Below, in pieces: positions 19,834 through 30,733 of a stretch of 64,000 nucleotides of DNA; positions within the stretch are counted from its first letter, which is position 1, and every line of letters starts with the position of its first letter. The stretch spans positions 1-64,000 of the forward strand of contig CANQVF010000003.1 in the NCBI GenBank assembly GCA_947627185.1. Reading direction: 5' to 3'. The stretch is from an uncultured Clostridia bacterium. GTDB lineage: Bacteria > Bacillota > Clostridia > TANB77 > CAG-508. The position numbers were made by a program, and so were the translations under genes. The notes under the pieces were generated by a model. The model made no database searches. It saw only the letters and a list, made by a program, of their open reading frames with translations, and was not told where the DNA came from.

Positions 19834-21618
19834 ATGCAAAATAGTAATTTAAGTGTAAAAAAAAGATTAATTTTTATTTTATCTATAGTTACAATATGTT
19901 GGATAATTTTATTAGTAAAAGTTGTAATAATTCAACTTATAGAAGGTGAAAAGTGGAAAGAAAAATCTGAAAAACAGCAGTTTGTGAGTAGAGAAATAAC
20001 AGCAAATAGAGGAACTATTTTTGATAGTAGTGGTGAAATTATATTAGCTCAAAGTAGTAGTGTAGAAACTGTTACTGTTAATCCATTAAATATAGATAAA
20101 AACAATAAAGAAAAAGTAGCAAAAGCGATTTCAGAGATTTTTGAGCTAGATTATGATAAAGTTATAAAAAAAATAAATAAAAATAGCTTAATTGAAACAA
20201 TTATAAGAAGAGTAGATAAAGAAAAAACAAATAAATTAAGAATTTGGATGAATCAAAATAACATATATTCTGGAATAAACATTGATGAAGATACTAAAAG
20301 ATATTATCCTTATTCTAGTTTAGCTTCTCATGTTATTGGATTTATTGGAAATGATAATCAAGGGTTAGATGGAATAGAAGCAAAATATAATGAAATATTA
20401 ACAGGAAAAAATGGAAGTATTAGCAAAATGCAAGATGCAAAAGGAAATAGTATGGGAAAAGATGGGGAGCAGTATAATAAATCTTTAAAAGGAAATGATT
20501 TAATATTAAGTATAGATATGAATATTCAAGCAATAGCTGAAAAATATTTAGAAGAGGCATGTATAGAAAATATATGCACAGATGGTGGAAATGTTATTAT
20601 TATGAATCCAAAAAATGGTGATATATTGGCGATGGCAACATATCCATATTATGATTTAAATAGTCCTTATACAATAAATAATGAGCAATTATCTAATATT
20701 TGGTCTGAATTAGAATCATCTGAAAAATCTAAATACTTGCAAGGAATGTGGAGAAATAAAGCAATAACAGATACATATGAACCAGGTTCTACATTTAAAT
20801 TAGTAACTACTTCAATAGCTTTAGAAGAAGGAATAGCAGAAACGGATAAGGCTGGAAGTTATTGTTGTACTGGTAGCATAGAAATTGCAGGTGCAAGAAT
20901 AAAGTGTTGGAGATATTATAGACCACATGGTTCTCAATCATTACGACAAGCATTGATGAATTCTTGTAATCCTGTTTTTATAGGATTAGGACAAAAAATT
21001 GGTGTAAAAAAATATTATGAATATTTAGGAAAATTTGGATTCTTGCAAAAAACAGGAATAGATTTAGTTGGTGAAGCTGGTTCAATTTTTCTAAAAGAGG
21101 AAAAAGTAGGTCCAGTAGAACTTGCAACTATAAGTTTTGGCCAAAGATTTGAAGTAACTCCTATACAAATGATAACAATGGTTTCAACAATAGCTAATAA
21201 TGGTCTATATGTAAAACCTAGAGTAGTGAAAAAAATAGTAGATGCTGAAACTGGTGAAATTAAAGAAGTAGAGCCAGAATTTAAAAATCAAGTTATTTCA
21301 AAGGAAACTTCTGAAAAAGTTTTAAGTATGATGACTTCTGTTGTTGCAGAAGGAACTGGAAAAAATGCTAGAGTTAAAGGATATAACGTTGGTGGAAAAA
21401 CTGGAACATCAGAAGATGGTGTAAATACTGGAAAATATGTTACTTCTTTTATAGGTGTGGCACCAACTGATGATCCACAGATTTGTATTTTAGTAACTTT
21501 ATATAATCCAACTGGAGAATCTGGACATCAAGGAGGAACAGTTGCAGCACCAGTTGCTGGAAAGATTTTAAATGAAGTAATTGATTATTTAGAATTAGAA
21601 CCTACTGAGGAAGAGTAA
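19834..21618 (+). CDS. Class B penicillin-binding protein transpeptidase (FtsI/SpoVD-like, no PASTA domain)
   Basis: N-terminal TM, 'REITANRGTIFDSSGE', catalytic 'EPGSTFKL', 'SCNP', 'GGKTGTSE'; first gene of a dcw-type cluster. Confidence 0.88.
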   Translation: MQNSNLSVKKRLIFILSIVTICWIILLVKVVIIQLIEGEKWKEKSEKQQFVSREITANRGTIFDSSGEIILAQSSSVETVTVNPLNIDKNNKEKVAKAISEIFELDYDKVIKKINKNSLIETIIRRVDKEKTNKLRIWMNQNNIYSGINIDEDTKRYYPYSSLASHVIGFIGNDNQGLDGIEAKYNEILTGKNGSISKMQDAKGNSMGKDGEQYNKSLKGNDLILSIDMNIQAIAEKYLEEACIENICTDGGNVIIMNPKNGDILAMATYPYYDLNSPYTINNEQLSNIWSELESSEKSKYLQGMWRNKAITDTYEPGSTFKLVTTSIALEEGIAETDKAGSYCCTGSIEIAGARIKCWRYYRPHGSQSLRQALMNSCNPVFIGLGQKIGVKKYYEYLGKFGFLQKTGIDLVGEAGSIFLKEEKVGPVELATISFGQRFEVTPIQMITMVSTIANNGLYVKPRVVKKIVDAETGEIKEVEPEFKNQVISKETSEKVLSMMTSVVAEGTGKNARVKGYNVGGKTGTSEDGVNTGKYVTSFIGVAPTDDPQICILVTLYNPTGESGHQGGTVAAPVAGKILNEVIDYLELEPTEEE

Positions 21619-21893
21619 TTAAATAAAAGGCAAATAAGAATTTTATTAGAAAACACAAGATTTTAATTCGAAAAATTAATAAAATTTTCTGTACAAAAAA
21701 ACTTTTTTACTATATAATAACATAGAGTAAATATCAAAATTTGAGCTTTTTTATTATAAAAATTTTAATAAATTACAAAAATAAAATACTAAATATAAAA
21801 TTAATAAAAATTTGATAGATATTCATTATTTTATAAATTATAAATATATAAAACTTTGTATATTTTAAGTAAATTTCGGGGGTAAAAATTTAA

Positions 21894-23372
21894 ATGGAAT
21901 TAAAAAAATTATTATCAGGAATTGAAAATTTTAAATCAAAAGGAGAATTAGAACTAGATATTAAAAAGGTAGAATGTAATTCAAAGAAAGTAGTTCCAGG
22001 TTCGTTATTTATTGCAATTAAAGGATATGATTTTGATGGTCATGAATATGTAGAAGAAGCAATTAAAAATGGTGCTACTGCAGTTATGCTAGATATGTCA
22101 GCAGATTTAAAGAAAATTAACTTACCTAAGGATATTACTGCAATAATTACAGATGATACTAGAAAAGCATTAGCAAAAGTATCATGCAATTTCTTTGGAA
22201 ATCCATCAAAACAATTTAAACTTATTGGTGTTACAGGAACTAAAGGAAAAACTACAACTACATATATGATTAAATCAATATTAGAAAAAGCAGGTTATAA
22301 AGTTGGTTTAATAGGCACAGTTGCAAATTATATAGGAGAAGAATGCTTAGGATTTAGTAATAGAACAACACCAGAAAGCCTAGAACTTCAAGAACTTTTC
22401 TATAAAATGGCAAAAGCAAAAGTGGATTATGTTGTTATGGAAGTTTCTTCTCAGAGTTTAAAATTATCAAGAGTTGATGGAAGTTTTTTTGATTATGGAA
22501 TTTTTACTAATCTTTATAAAGATCATATCAGTTTAAAAGAACATGCAGATATGAATGAATACTTTGAAACAAAATTAAAATTATTTTCAATGTGTTCAAA
22601 GGGATATGTTAATGGTGATGATTTTAAATGTAATAAAATAATATCTGCTTCTCCAAATTGTGATATAAAAACATATGCAGTAGATAATAAAGCTGATTTA
22701 TTAGCAAAAGATATTACCATAACTAATGTTAGTGTAGATTTTAAAGTTAAAATAGGAATTAGAAATGAAAGAATAAAAGTAAATATCCCAGGAAGATATA
22801 GTGTGTATAATGCTTTAGCAGCAATTTCTCTTGCTGTAGGATTAGGAATTGATGCTGAAAAAATTAAAGAGGGATTAGAAAATATAGTTGTTCCAGGAAG
22901 AAATGAACTTGTTCCAAATAAGCAAGATTTAGCAATAATGATAGATTATGCTCATACAGCTGAAAGTTTGGAAAATATTTTACAAGCAACTAAAACATAT
23001 ACACCAGGAAGAGTAATATGTGTGTTTGGTTGTGGAGGAGACAGAGATACTGAAAAACGTCCAAGAATGGGCGAAGTTGCAGGAAGATTAGCAGACTACA
23101 CAATAGTTACAACAGATAATCCAAGAACAGAAAAACCAGAGGATATAATTAATGAAATAGAAAAAGGAATATCTAAAACAAAAGGTAAATATGAAATAAT
23201 TATAGATAGGAAAGAAGCAATAAAAAAAGCTATTAAGATGATGAATAAAAGAGATATAGTTATTTTGGCTGGAAAAGGACATGAAACTTATCAAGAGATA
23301 AATGGTGAAAAGAAACCTTTTGATGAGAGAATTATTGTTAAAGAAATTTTAGGGGAGAAAAAGAATGATTAG
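21894..23372 (+). CDS. murE: UDP-N-acetylmuramoyl-tripeptide synthetase MurE (DAP-type motif)
   Basis: 'GVTGTKGKTTTTYMIKSILEKAG', 'TTPESLELQ', 'DYAHTAESLENIL', 'TTDNPRTE' (DNPR is characteristic of meso-DAP-adding MurE). Confidence 0.92.
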   Translation: MELKKLLSGIENFKSKGELELDIKKVECNSKKVVPGSLFIAIKGYDFDGHEYVEEAIKNGATAVMLDMSADLKKINLPKDITAIITDDTRKALAKVSCNFFGNPSKQFKLIGVTGTKGKTTTTYMIKSILEKAGYKVGLIGTVANYIGEECLGFSNRTTPESLELQELFYKMAKAKVDYVVMEVSSQSLKLSRVDGSFFDYGIFTNLYKDHISLKEHADMNEYFETKLKLFSMCSKGYVNGDDFKCNKIISASPNCDIKTYAVDNKADLLAKDITITNVSVDFKVKIGIRNERIKVNIPGRYSVYNALAAISLAVGLGIDAEKIKEGLENIVVPGRNELVPNKQDLAIMIDYAHTAESLENILQATKTYTPGRVICVFGCGGDRDTEKRPRMGEVAGRLADYTIVTTDNPRTEKPEDIINEIEKGISKTKGKYEIIIDRKEAIKKAIKMMNKRDIVILAGKGHETYQEINGEKKPFDERIIVKEILGEKKND

Positions 23373-24330
23373 ACAAATAATCTGTTTAATATCAGCATTT
23401 ATTTTAACAGCAATTTTAGGAAAAATAATTATACCAATCCTAAAAAAATTAAAAGTTGGGCAAAGCGAGAGATTAGACGGACCAAGAGCACATTTAAAAA
23501 AACAAGGAACACCTACAATGGGTGGAATAATGATGATTATTTCAATAATTATTATAACTACAATATATTGTATTATTAATAGTGAAAATATTATACCAAT
23601 AGTTGCAGTAGCTTTAGCAAGTATTGGATTTGGAATAGTTGGTTTTATAGATGACTTTAAAAAAGTAGTTTTAAAAAATACAGAAGGTTTAAATCCTAAA
23701 TTAAAAATGTTTGGACTTCTTGTTATATCTGTTATTTATACTATGTACTTAATTAAATACGTTAATATAGGAACAGATATAATAATACCATTTATAAATT
23801 ATGATTTAGTTTTACCAATATGGATTTATATACCTTTTACAATAATTGTTATGCTTGCTAGTACTAATGCAGTAAATCTAACAGATGGTGTAGATGGATT
23901 AGCTGGTAGTGTGAGTTGTATAATGATTACAGCAATTTCTATAATAGCTATTAAAATGGGTTATGAAGAAATTTCTGTTTTTGGTGCAATAGTAGTTGGA
24001 TGTATAGCAGGTTTTCTAATATATAATTTTTATAAAGCAAAAGTAATGATGGGAGATACAGGTTCGCTTTTATTAGGTGGGGTAATTTCAAGTATGACAA
24101 TATATTTAAAACTACCTTTGATTTTATTAATAATAGCAATAATACCAGTTTTAGAAACTTTATCTGTAATTTTACAAGTTATTTATTTTAGAAAAACTGG
24201 AAAAAGATTATTTAGAATGTCTCCACTTCATCATCATTTTGAATTAAGTGGATGGAGAGAAAACAAGGTAGTAGCAGTATTTTCAGGAGTAACTTTAATT
24301 GCTTCTACTATTGCAATTTTTATTATATAA
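23365..24330 (+). CDS. mraY: Phospho-N-acetylmuramoyl-pentapeptide transferase
   Basis: 'GPRAHLKKQGTPTMGGIMM', 'FIDDFKKV', 'NLTDGVDGLAG', 'RMSPLHHHFELSGW'; overlaps murE by 8 bp. Confidence 0.95.
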   Translation: MIRQIICLISAFILTAILGKIIIPILKKLKVGQSERLDGPRAHLKKQGTPTMGGIMMIISIIIITTIYCIINSENIIPIVAVALASIGFGIVGFIDDFKKVVLKNTEGLNPKLKMFGLLVISVIYTMYLIKYVNIGTDIIIPFINYDLVLPIWIYIPFTIIVMLASTNAVNLTDGVDGLAGSVSCIMITAISIIAIKMGYEEISVFGAIVVGCIAGFLIYNFYKAKVMMGDTGSLLLGGVISSMTIYLKLPLILLIIAIIPVLETLSVILQVIYFRKTGKRLFRMSPLHHHFELSGWRENKVVAVFSGVTLIASTIAIFII

Positions 24331-24383
24331 AATGTTTATAGGTATATCGTTAAAACCTAAATTTACAAAGGAATATAAGCAAT

Positions 24384-25535
24384 ATGGCAAAGAAAAAAAC
24401 AAGAAAGATTGGTTTGTTTCTTAATAAAAAATTTGATCTTTTTATTATGGCAATAACATTACTACTTTTATCTTTGGGACTAATAATGTTATTATCAGCA
24501 AGTGCGCCTAGGTCTTTGGCTGAAAATGGTACCAGCTATGATTATGTTTTAAAACAAGGGATTTTTGTTTTACTTGGTATAGTTTTAATGCTAATTATTT
24601 CTAAAGTAGATTATAGAAATTTTAAAAAATTTAAATGGTTAAAATGGCTAATCTATGTTGTAACTATAATATTACTTGTATTGGTTTATTTTATTGGTGC
24701 TGGAAAAAATGGTGCTAAAAGATGGATAAAATTTGGTAGTTTTACATTTCAACCATCAGAACTAGCTAAGATTGCTTTTATAGTTTTCTATGCAGATTTA
24801 TTAAGTGATTTAAAGGAAAAAAATAAAATTGGAGGTTTTGTATCAGGTTTTATTTATCCATTAATATTTTTAGTTCCAATGGCATTTGCAGTGCTTTATT
24901 TACAAAATCATGCTAGTGCAACATTAATTATTGGAGCAATAACTTGTGTTCAAATGTTTACAGCTGGTTCTTTATTAAGATATTTTATTGGAATTGGTGG
25001 AATGGGAGTTGCAGGAATTATAGCATATTTTGTAAAACAAAGTGCATCAGGAAGTTTTAGACTTGAAAGATTTCAAACTTGGCTTGATATAGAAAATGCA
25101 AATCCAATAGGAGAAGCTTGGCAAATTAATCAAAGTTTATATGCAATAGGATCTGGAGGACTATTTGGTGTTGGATTAGGTGAAAGTAATCAAAAACATT
25201 TATATTTACCAGAGCCTCATAATGACTTTATTTTTTCTGTTTTAGCAGAAGAATTGGGTTTTTTCGGTTGTGCTATAGTAATATTATTATTTATATTATT
25301 TATATGGAGAGGAATTGTTATATCAATAAAAGCAGAAGATACTTTTGGAACTTTAATAGCAATAGGTGTAACAACAATGATAGGACTTCAAGCTTTAATT
25401 AATATAGCTGTTGTTACAAATACTATACCTGTAACAGGTATGTCTTTACCATTTTTCAGTTATGGTGGAACAGCAATGGTAGTTGATTTAATAGCAGTAG
25501 GCCTATTACTGAGTGTTTCAAGAAATAGAAAATAA
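24384..25535 (+). CDS. ftsW: SEDS-family peptidoglycan glycosyltransferase FtsW/SpoVE
   Basis: 'GAGKNGAKRWIKFGSFTFQPSELAKIAF', 'PEPHNDFIFSVLAEELGF', 'PFFSYGGTAM'. Confidence 0.92.
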   Translation: MAKKKTRKIGLFLNKKFDLFIMAITLLLLSLGLIMLLSASAPRSLAENGTSYDYVLKQGIFVLLGIVLMLIISKVDYRNFKKFKWLKWLIYVVTIILLVLVYFIGAGKNGAKRWIKFGSFTFQPSELAKIAFIVFYADLLSDLKEKNKIGGFVSGFIYPLIFLVPMAFAVLYLQNHASATLIIGAITCVQMFTAGSLLRYFIGIGGMGVAGIIAYFVKQSASGSFRLERFQTWLDIENANPIGEAWQINQSLYAIGSGGLFGVGLGESNQKHLYLPEPHNDFIFSVLAEELGFFGCAIVILLFILFIWRGIVISIKAEDTFGTLIAIGVTTMIGLQALINIAVVTNTIPVTGMSLPFFSYGGTAMVVDLIAVGLLLSVSRNRK

Positions 25536-25597
25536 TTTAAAAAATATAAAGCTTATGGAAGGCTAAGAATTCCAAATTTAAAGAAAAGGATTAGATA

Positions 25598-26713
25598 ATG
25601 AAAGTTGTAATTTCAGCTGCTGGTACAGGTGGTCATATAAATCCTGGAATAGCAATAGCTAATAAAATAAAAGAAAAAGATCCAAAATCTGAAATTTTAT
25701 TTATTGGTACTAATCGAGGCTTAGAGATAGATTTAGTTCAAAGAGCGGGATATAAATTAAGAACTATTGAAGCTTATGGATTAAAAAAAGAAATATCTAT
25801 TAAAAATTTTAAACATATATATCAAACTATTACAAGTCGAAAAGATGTAGAAAAAATATTTGATGAATTTAAACCAGACTTAGTTTTAGGAACAGGTGGA
25901 TACATATGTGGGCCAGTATTTAGTGTAGCAATAAAAAGAAAAATACCAACAGTATTTCATGAAAGTAATGCTTATCCAGGAAAAGCTGTAAAAATGTTTT
26001 CAAAAAAAGTTGATGAAATATTAGTTGGTTTTGAAGAAACAAAATCCAAATTAGAAGGAGCTAAAAAAGTTGTTGTAACTGGAACACCAACTAAAATCAG
26101 AAAGCAACAAATATCATATATAAAGAAAAAAGAAATTTTGGAAACACTTGGAATAAAAAATGATTTACCAATAGTTTTAGTTTTTGGAGGAAGCCAAGGT
26201 GCTCAAAAAATAAATGAAGCTGTAACAGAATTAGTTAAGAAAAAGAAAAATGAAAATTATCAAATAATTTGGGCAACAGGCACAAAACAATTTGATATTG
26301 TAAAAGAAAATTTTGAAAAAGATAATATTTATTTTAATACATTAAAAAATGTGAAAATAATGCCATATATTTATAATATGGAAGAATTAATGAATATATC
26401 AGATTTATTAATATGCAGAAGTGGTGCAATGACAATTACAGAAATTTCAATAGTAGGAAAACCAGCCATTTTTATACCACTTCCTTCAAAATCCGCAAAC
26501 AGACAAGAAGACAATGCATTAGTATTAGAAAAGATAGGTGCTGCAAAAATTATTTTAAACAAAGAAGTAAATGGTGAAAATTTATCTTTAGATATAAATG
26601 AAATTATAGAAAATAAATCTGAATTACAGGAAATGGGAAGATTAGCTCAAACAATAGCACCATCAAATGTTGAGGAAAAAATATATAACGAACTAATAAG
26701 CTTAATAAAATAA
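25598..26713 (+). CDS. murG: Undecaprenyldiphospho-muramoylpentapeptide beta-N-acetylglucosaminyltransferase
   Basis: 'SAAGTGGHINPGIAIA', 'LVLGTGGYICGPV', 'VFGGSQGAQKIN', 'CRSGAMTITE'. Confidence 0.95.
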   Translation: MKVVISAAGTGGHINPGIAIANKIKEKDPKSEILFIGTNRGLEIDLVQRAGYKLRTIEAYGLKKEISIKNFKHIYQTITSRKDVEKIFDEFKPDLVLGTGGYICGPVFSVAIKRKIPTVFHESNAYPGKAVKMFSKKVDEILVGFEETKSKLEGAKKVVVTGTPTKIRKQQISYIKKKEILETLGIKNDLPIVLVFGGSQGAQKINEAVTELVKKKKNENYQIIWATGTKQFDIVKENFEKDNIYFNTLKNVKIMPYIYNMEELMNISDLLICRSGAMTITEISIVGKPAIFIPLPSKSANRQEDNALVLEKIGAAKIILNKEVNGENLSLDINEIIENKSELQEMGRLAQTIAPSNVEEKIYNELISLIK

Positions 26714-26798
26714 TTTTACTTGCATTAATTTAAATAATGATTTAAAATACTTAAAGTAAATAATAAAAAGCTAAATTAAAATTTAGGAGAGTTTTTAG

Positions 26799-28892
26799 AT
26801 GATTGATAAATTAGTTATTGTTGAGTCACCAGCTAAAGCAAATACAATAAATAAATATTTAGGCACTAAAAGCAAAGTTGTTGCATCAATGGGACATGTA
26901 AGAGATTTGCCAAAATCTAAAATGGGAATAAATATTGAAAAAAATTTCGAGCCAGAATATATAAATATAAGAGGAAAAGCAAGTCTTATTAATTCACTAA
27001 AAAAAGAAGCCAAAAATGCAAAAAAAGTTTATCTTGCAACTGACCCTGACCGTGAGGGAGAAGCCATTGCTTGGCATTTAGCATATATACTTGGAATAAG
27101 TGAAGATGAAGTTTGTAGAGTAACTTTTAATGAAATAACTAAATCAGCTGTAAAAAGTGGAATGGACAATCCAAGAAAAATAGATTTAAATTTAATAGAT
27201 GCTCAACAAGCAAGACGTGTTTTAGATAGAATAGTTGGATATAAAATAAGTCCTGTATTATGGAAAAAAGTAAAAAGAGGACTATCAGCAGGTAGAGTTC
27301 AATCTGTTGCTGTAAGATTAATTGTAGAAAGAGAAGATGAAATTGAAAGTTTCATTCCAGAAGAATATTGGAATATAAATTTAAAGGTTTCAGATAAGAA
27401 AACAAAAACTAAATTTGATTGTAAATTAGTAGGGAAAAACGACAAAAAAATAGAACTTCATTCTAAAGAAGAAGTTGATGAAATTTTAAATTCTCTTGAT
27501 AAAGCTGAATATATCGTAAAAGATGTTAAAAAAGGAGAAAGAAAAAGAACACCTGCTCCACCTTTCACAACTAGTACACTTCAACAAGATGCTTCTAGAA
27601 AATTGAATTTTGCAATTAAAAAGACTATGTCAGTAGCACAAAATCTATATGAAGGTGTAAAAATTCCAGAATATGGAAATACTGGTTTAATTACTTACAT
27701 GAGAACTGATTCAACAAGAATTTCAAATGAAGCAAGAGCTTCAGCAAAAGAATATATAGAGAAAACATATGGTGCAAACTATTATGAAAATAGATTTTAT
27801 AAAACTAATTCAGAAGCTCAAGATGCTCATGAAGCAATTAGACCATCACACATAGAACTTACACCAGAAATGATAAAATCAAGTTTATCATCAGACCAAT
27901 ATAAACTTTATAAATTAATTTATAATAGATTTATTGCAAGTCAAATGTCTTCTGCAATTTACGATACAGTAGCTGTTTCAATAAATGGAAACGAATACAA
28001 TTTTAAAGCAAATGGGCAAACCTTAAAATTTAAAGGATATATGACTTTATATGTTGAAAATGAAGAAAAAGAAGAATTTGAAAAAATTCCAGAACTCGAA
28101 GTAGGAGAAAAAGTAAAAAAAGAAAAAATAGAGGCAAAACAAAGTTTTACAGAACCACCTCCAAGATATACTGAAGCAAGTCTTGTAAAAACTTTAGAAG
28201 AAAAAGGAATAGGCAGACCAAGTACTTATTCACCTACAATAACAACAATACTTACAAGAAGATATATTGAAAAAGCTCAAAAACAATTAATTCCAACAGA
28301 TTTAGGAAAAGTTGTAAATAGATTACTTATAGAAAATTTTAGTGATGTTATAAATGTAGAATTTACAGCTAACATGGAAGAAAAATTTGATGAAATAGCT
28401 GAAGGAAAAGAGAAGTGGAAAAAAGTTATTAAAGAATTTTATACACCTTTTGAAAAAGTAGTGGAAAAAGTAGAAAAAGAATTAGAACATGTTAAATTAG
28501 AATATGAAGAATCAGATGTACCATGTGAAAAATGCGGTAGAATGATGGTTATAAAATATGGTAGATATGGAAAATTTTTAGCATGTCCTGGTTATCCAGA
28601 ATGTAGAAATGCAAAACCAATCATTGAAACAATAGATGTTCCATGTCCAGTATGTGGTGGAGTTGTTCAAGTTAGAAAAACTAAAACAAGAAGAAATTAT
28701 TATATCTGTGAAAATAACAAAGGCGAAAATGAAGGTTGTGAATATATTTCTTGGAACAAACCAAAATTAGGAGAAAAATTTGTTCCTGCTTCAGAAGATT
28801 CAGAACTAAAAAAAGAAAAGAAAAAAGTAACTAGAAAAAGAGTAGCTAAAAAGAAAGTAGCAAGAAAAACTACTAAAAAGAAAAGCAAATAA
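26799..28892 (+). CDS. topA: DNA topoisomerase I
   Basis: 'LVIVESPAKANTINKYLG', 'DPDREGEAIAWHL', 'GLITYMRTDSTRIS', C-terminal zinc-finger Cys motifs and Lys/Arg-rich tail. Confidence 0.96.
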   Translation: MIDKLVIVESPAKANTINKYLGTKSKVVASMGHVRDLPKSKMGINIEKNFEPEYINIRGKASLINSLKKEAKNAKKVYLATDPDREGEAIAWHLAYILGISEDEVCRVTFNEITKSAVKSGMDNPRKIDLNLIDAQQARRVLDRIVGYKISPVLWKKVKRGLSAGRVQSVAVRLIVEREDEIESFIPEEYWNINLKVSDKKTKTKFDCKLVGKNDKKIELHSKEEVDEILNSLDKAEYIVKDVKKGERKRTPAPPFTTSTLQQDASRKLNFAIKKTMSVAQNLYEGVKIPEYGNTGLITYMRTDSTRISNEARASAKEYIEKTYGANYYENRFYKTNSEAQDAHEAIRPSHIELTPEMIKSSLSSDQYKLYKLIYNRFIASQMSSAIYDTVAVSINGNEYNFKANGQTLKFKGYMTLYVENEEKEEFEKIPELEVGEKVKKEKIEAKQSFTEPPPRYTEASLVKTLEEKGIGRPSTYSPTITTILTRRYIEKAQKQLIPTDLGKVVNRLLIENFSDVINVEFTANMEEKFDEIAEGKEKWKKVIKEFYTPFEKVVEKVEKELEHVKLEYEESDVPCEKCGRMMVIKYGRYGKFLACPGYPECRNAKPIIETIDVPCPVCGGVVQVRKTKTRRNYYICENNKGENEGCEYISWNKPKLGEKFVPASEDSELKKEKKKVTRKRVAKKKVARKTTKKKSK

Positions 28893-29049
28893 ATTTAAAA
28901 GTATAAATATTAATTTAAAGAGACCAATTATAAAAAGTCAATAGAAAAATAGAAAATTTTTAAAGTTTTTTTATAAAAAATAGACAACTTTAATAACCAT
29001 TTTTAGATAATTAAAAAATGGCTAAACACATTGAAAAATAAATATTTAA

Positions 29050-29890
29050 TTAATCTAAATCGAACTCAACATTGCTTTTAAGCATTTTAAAAATTACTCT
29101 AACAAAGTTTATGAGCACAATGACTAAGAGCACAATAATAACTTTTTCTTTGAGAGCGTTTTAAATTATAATATTCTTTAAAAGATTTATTATGTAAAAC
29201 AAGATTATGTGCAACATAAACAAGATTATATCTAAGTAATAAATTGCCACGTTTTGACATTTTGGTAGAATGAGCTTTAAAATTAGCAAGATTTATTAAA
29301 ACGGTTAATATCACCAATAAATTCATGAATAACAGTAGCTTGATTGTAAGACATACTAGAGATAGTTAAAAGTTTGGATTTCATTTCATCAAGAATTTGT
29401 TTAGATAATTTTTCAATTTCTTCAATTTGTTTGGTATAAAGTTCAATTTGAAGAATAGCTTGCTTTTGGATTATCTACACCAACAGAGTTTTTAATCAAA
29501 TCACGTAAACGAATAGCATCTTGATTATTGTATCTACCATGAGAATTATCATGAAGAATATTAGAAATTAGTTAAATGCAAAGAAAATTTATTTAGAACT
29601 TGAAAATTCTTTCAATAATTGATATAATACATCAAAATGATGATTTTCTTTAAAGAATTGATTCAATTCAGAAAATAATTGATCTATAAAAGATGCTAAT
29701 CGAATTTTAGAACGACTTCTCATCACAATTAAATTGTGTAGAGAATGGCTTAAGCCTTTGAGTTCTTATGTTGTTGATATCTTTTGAAGTAACAAGAGTA
29801 TAGTTATTTAAAGACAAAGACTTGATAATTATAAAAGTACCACCTTTTGAAAATATTAATAACTATGACAATCTTACACATGTGTTTGTC
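29050..29890 (-). pseudogene. Degenerate IS110-family transposase (frameshifts, stops, internal deletion)
   Basis: Minus-strand fragments 'HSLHNLIVMRSRSKIRLASFIDQLFSELNQFFKENHHFDVLYQLLKEFSSSK', 'ILDEMKSKLLTISSMSYNQATVIHEFIGDINRFNKSC', 'FKAHSTKMSKRGNLLLRYNLVYVAHNLVLHNKSFKEYYNLKRSQRKSYYCALSHCAHKL', then (+1 frameshift near 29099) 'VRVIFKMLKSNVEFDLD*'. Confidence 0.78.
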
Positions 29891-30116
29891 CTCGTAAACT
29901 TGCGTGACATAAAAACTCAAAGACCAAAATCTAAGGCTTATCCAACCAATAAACAATTAAAAATGAAACTGTGGCAGTAAACTCCTTAGAATATTCAAAG
30001 CTATAGAATTAATAAAAAGTTTACAGTTATCACATATATATTATAATAAATATTAAAAAATAAAGAAAGGAGGGTATGGTTATTTAAGTTATTAAATATA
30101 TCATACAAAGTAATTT

Positions 30117-30731
30117 ATGAATAAAAAGATAATAATACTATTATTAATTTTCATAATAATTTTTATATTGTTAATAGGTTGTATAGTGTTAAAAAATAGT
30201 TATTTCAAATTTTCTTTAATTAAAAAATTATCTGATACAGATAATTTAAATAATTTTATTATAACAACCATTCAAAATAATAAATTGAATGCTAAAACAT
30301 ATTGTAAAGATAATCTAGTCATGAATGAGTATTATTCAGAAAATGGTGATATAATTCAAAATATTTTAACAGATTATAATGAAAAAAAAGTATATTTTTA
30401 TAATATTAATGATAATTCTGCTCCAGATATTTTGAATACAGATGAATCTGAAAGATACAATATAAATAAGGAAGTTTTAGATTTATTGAATAGCAAAGAT
30501 GAAAAGTTTGAATATATTGGAAAAACAAAAGGTAATAATGAATTTTATATACTAAAATTTACAAATAAAAATAATAACAATATAAATATAATATTCATAA
30601 ATTCCGAAAACAATTTTATGGAAAAAAAATTACTTTATATAGATGAAAATAATTCTGTTTTAATAGAAGAATATACTTTAGAATTAAATCAAAATGTTGA
30701 TAGTAAAATGCAAAAACCAAACATATATTAA
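30117..30731 (+). CDS. Hypothetical membrane-anchored protein
   Basis: Single N-terminal TM helix; RBS-like AAGGAGGG further upstream; no family recognised. Confidence 0.6.
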   Translation: MNKKIIILLLIFIIIFILLIGCIVLKNSYFKFSLIKKLSDTDNLNNFIITTIQNNKLNAKTYCKDNLVMNEYYSENGDIIQNILTDYNEKKVYFYNINDNSAPDILNTDESERYNINKEVLDLLNSKDEKFEYIGKTKGNNEFYILKFTNKNNNNINIIFINSENNFMEKKLLYIDENNSVLIEEYTLELNQNVDSKMQKPNIY

Positions 30732-30733
30732 TA

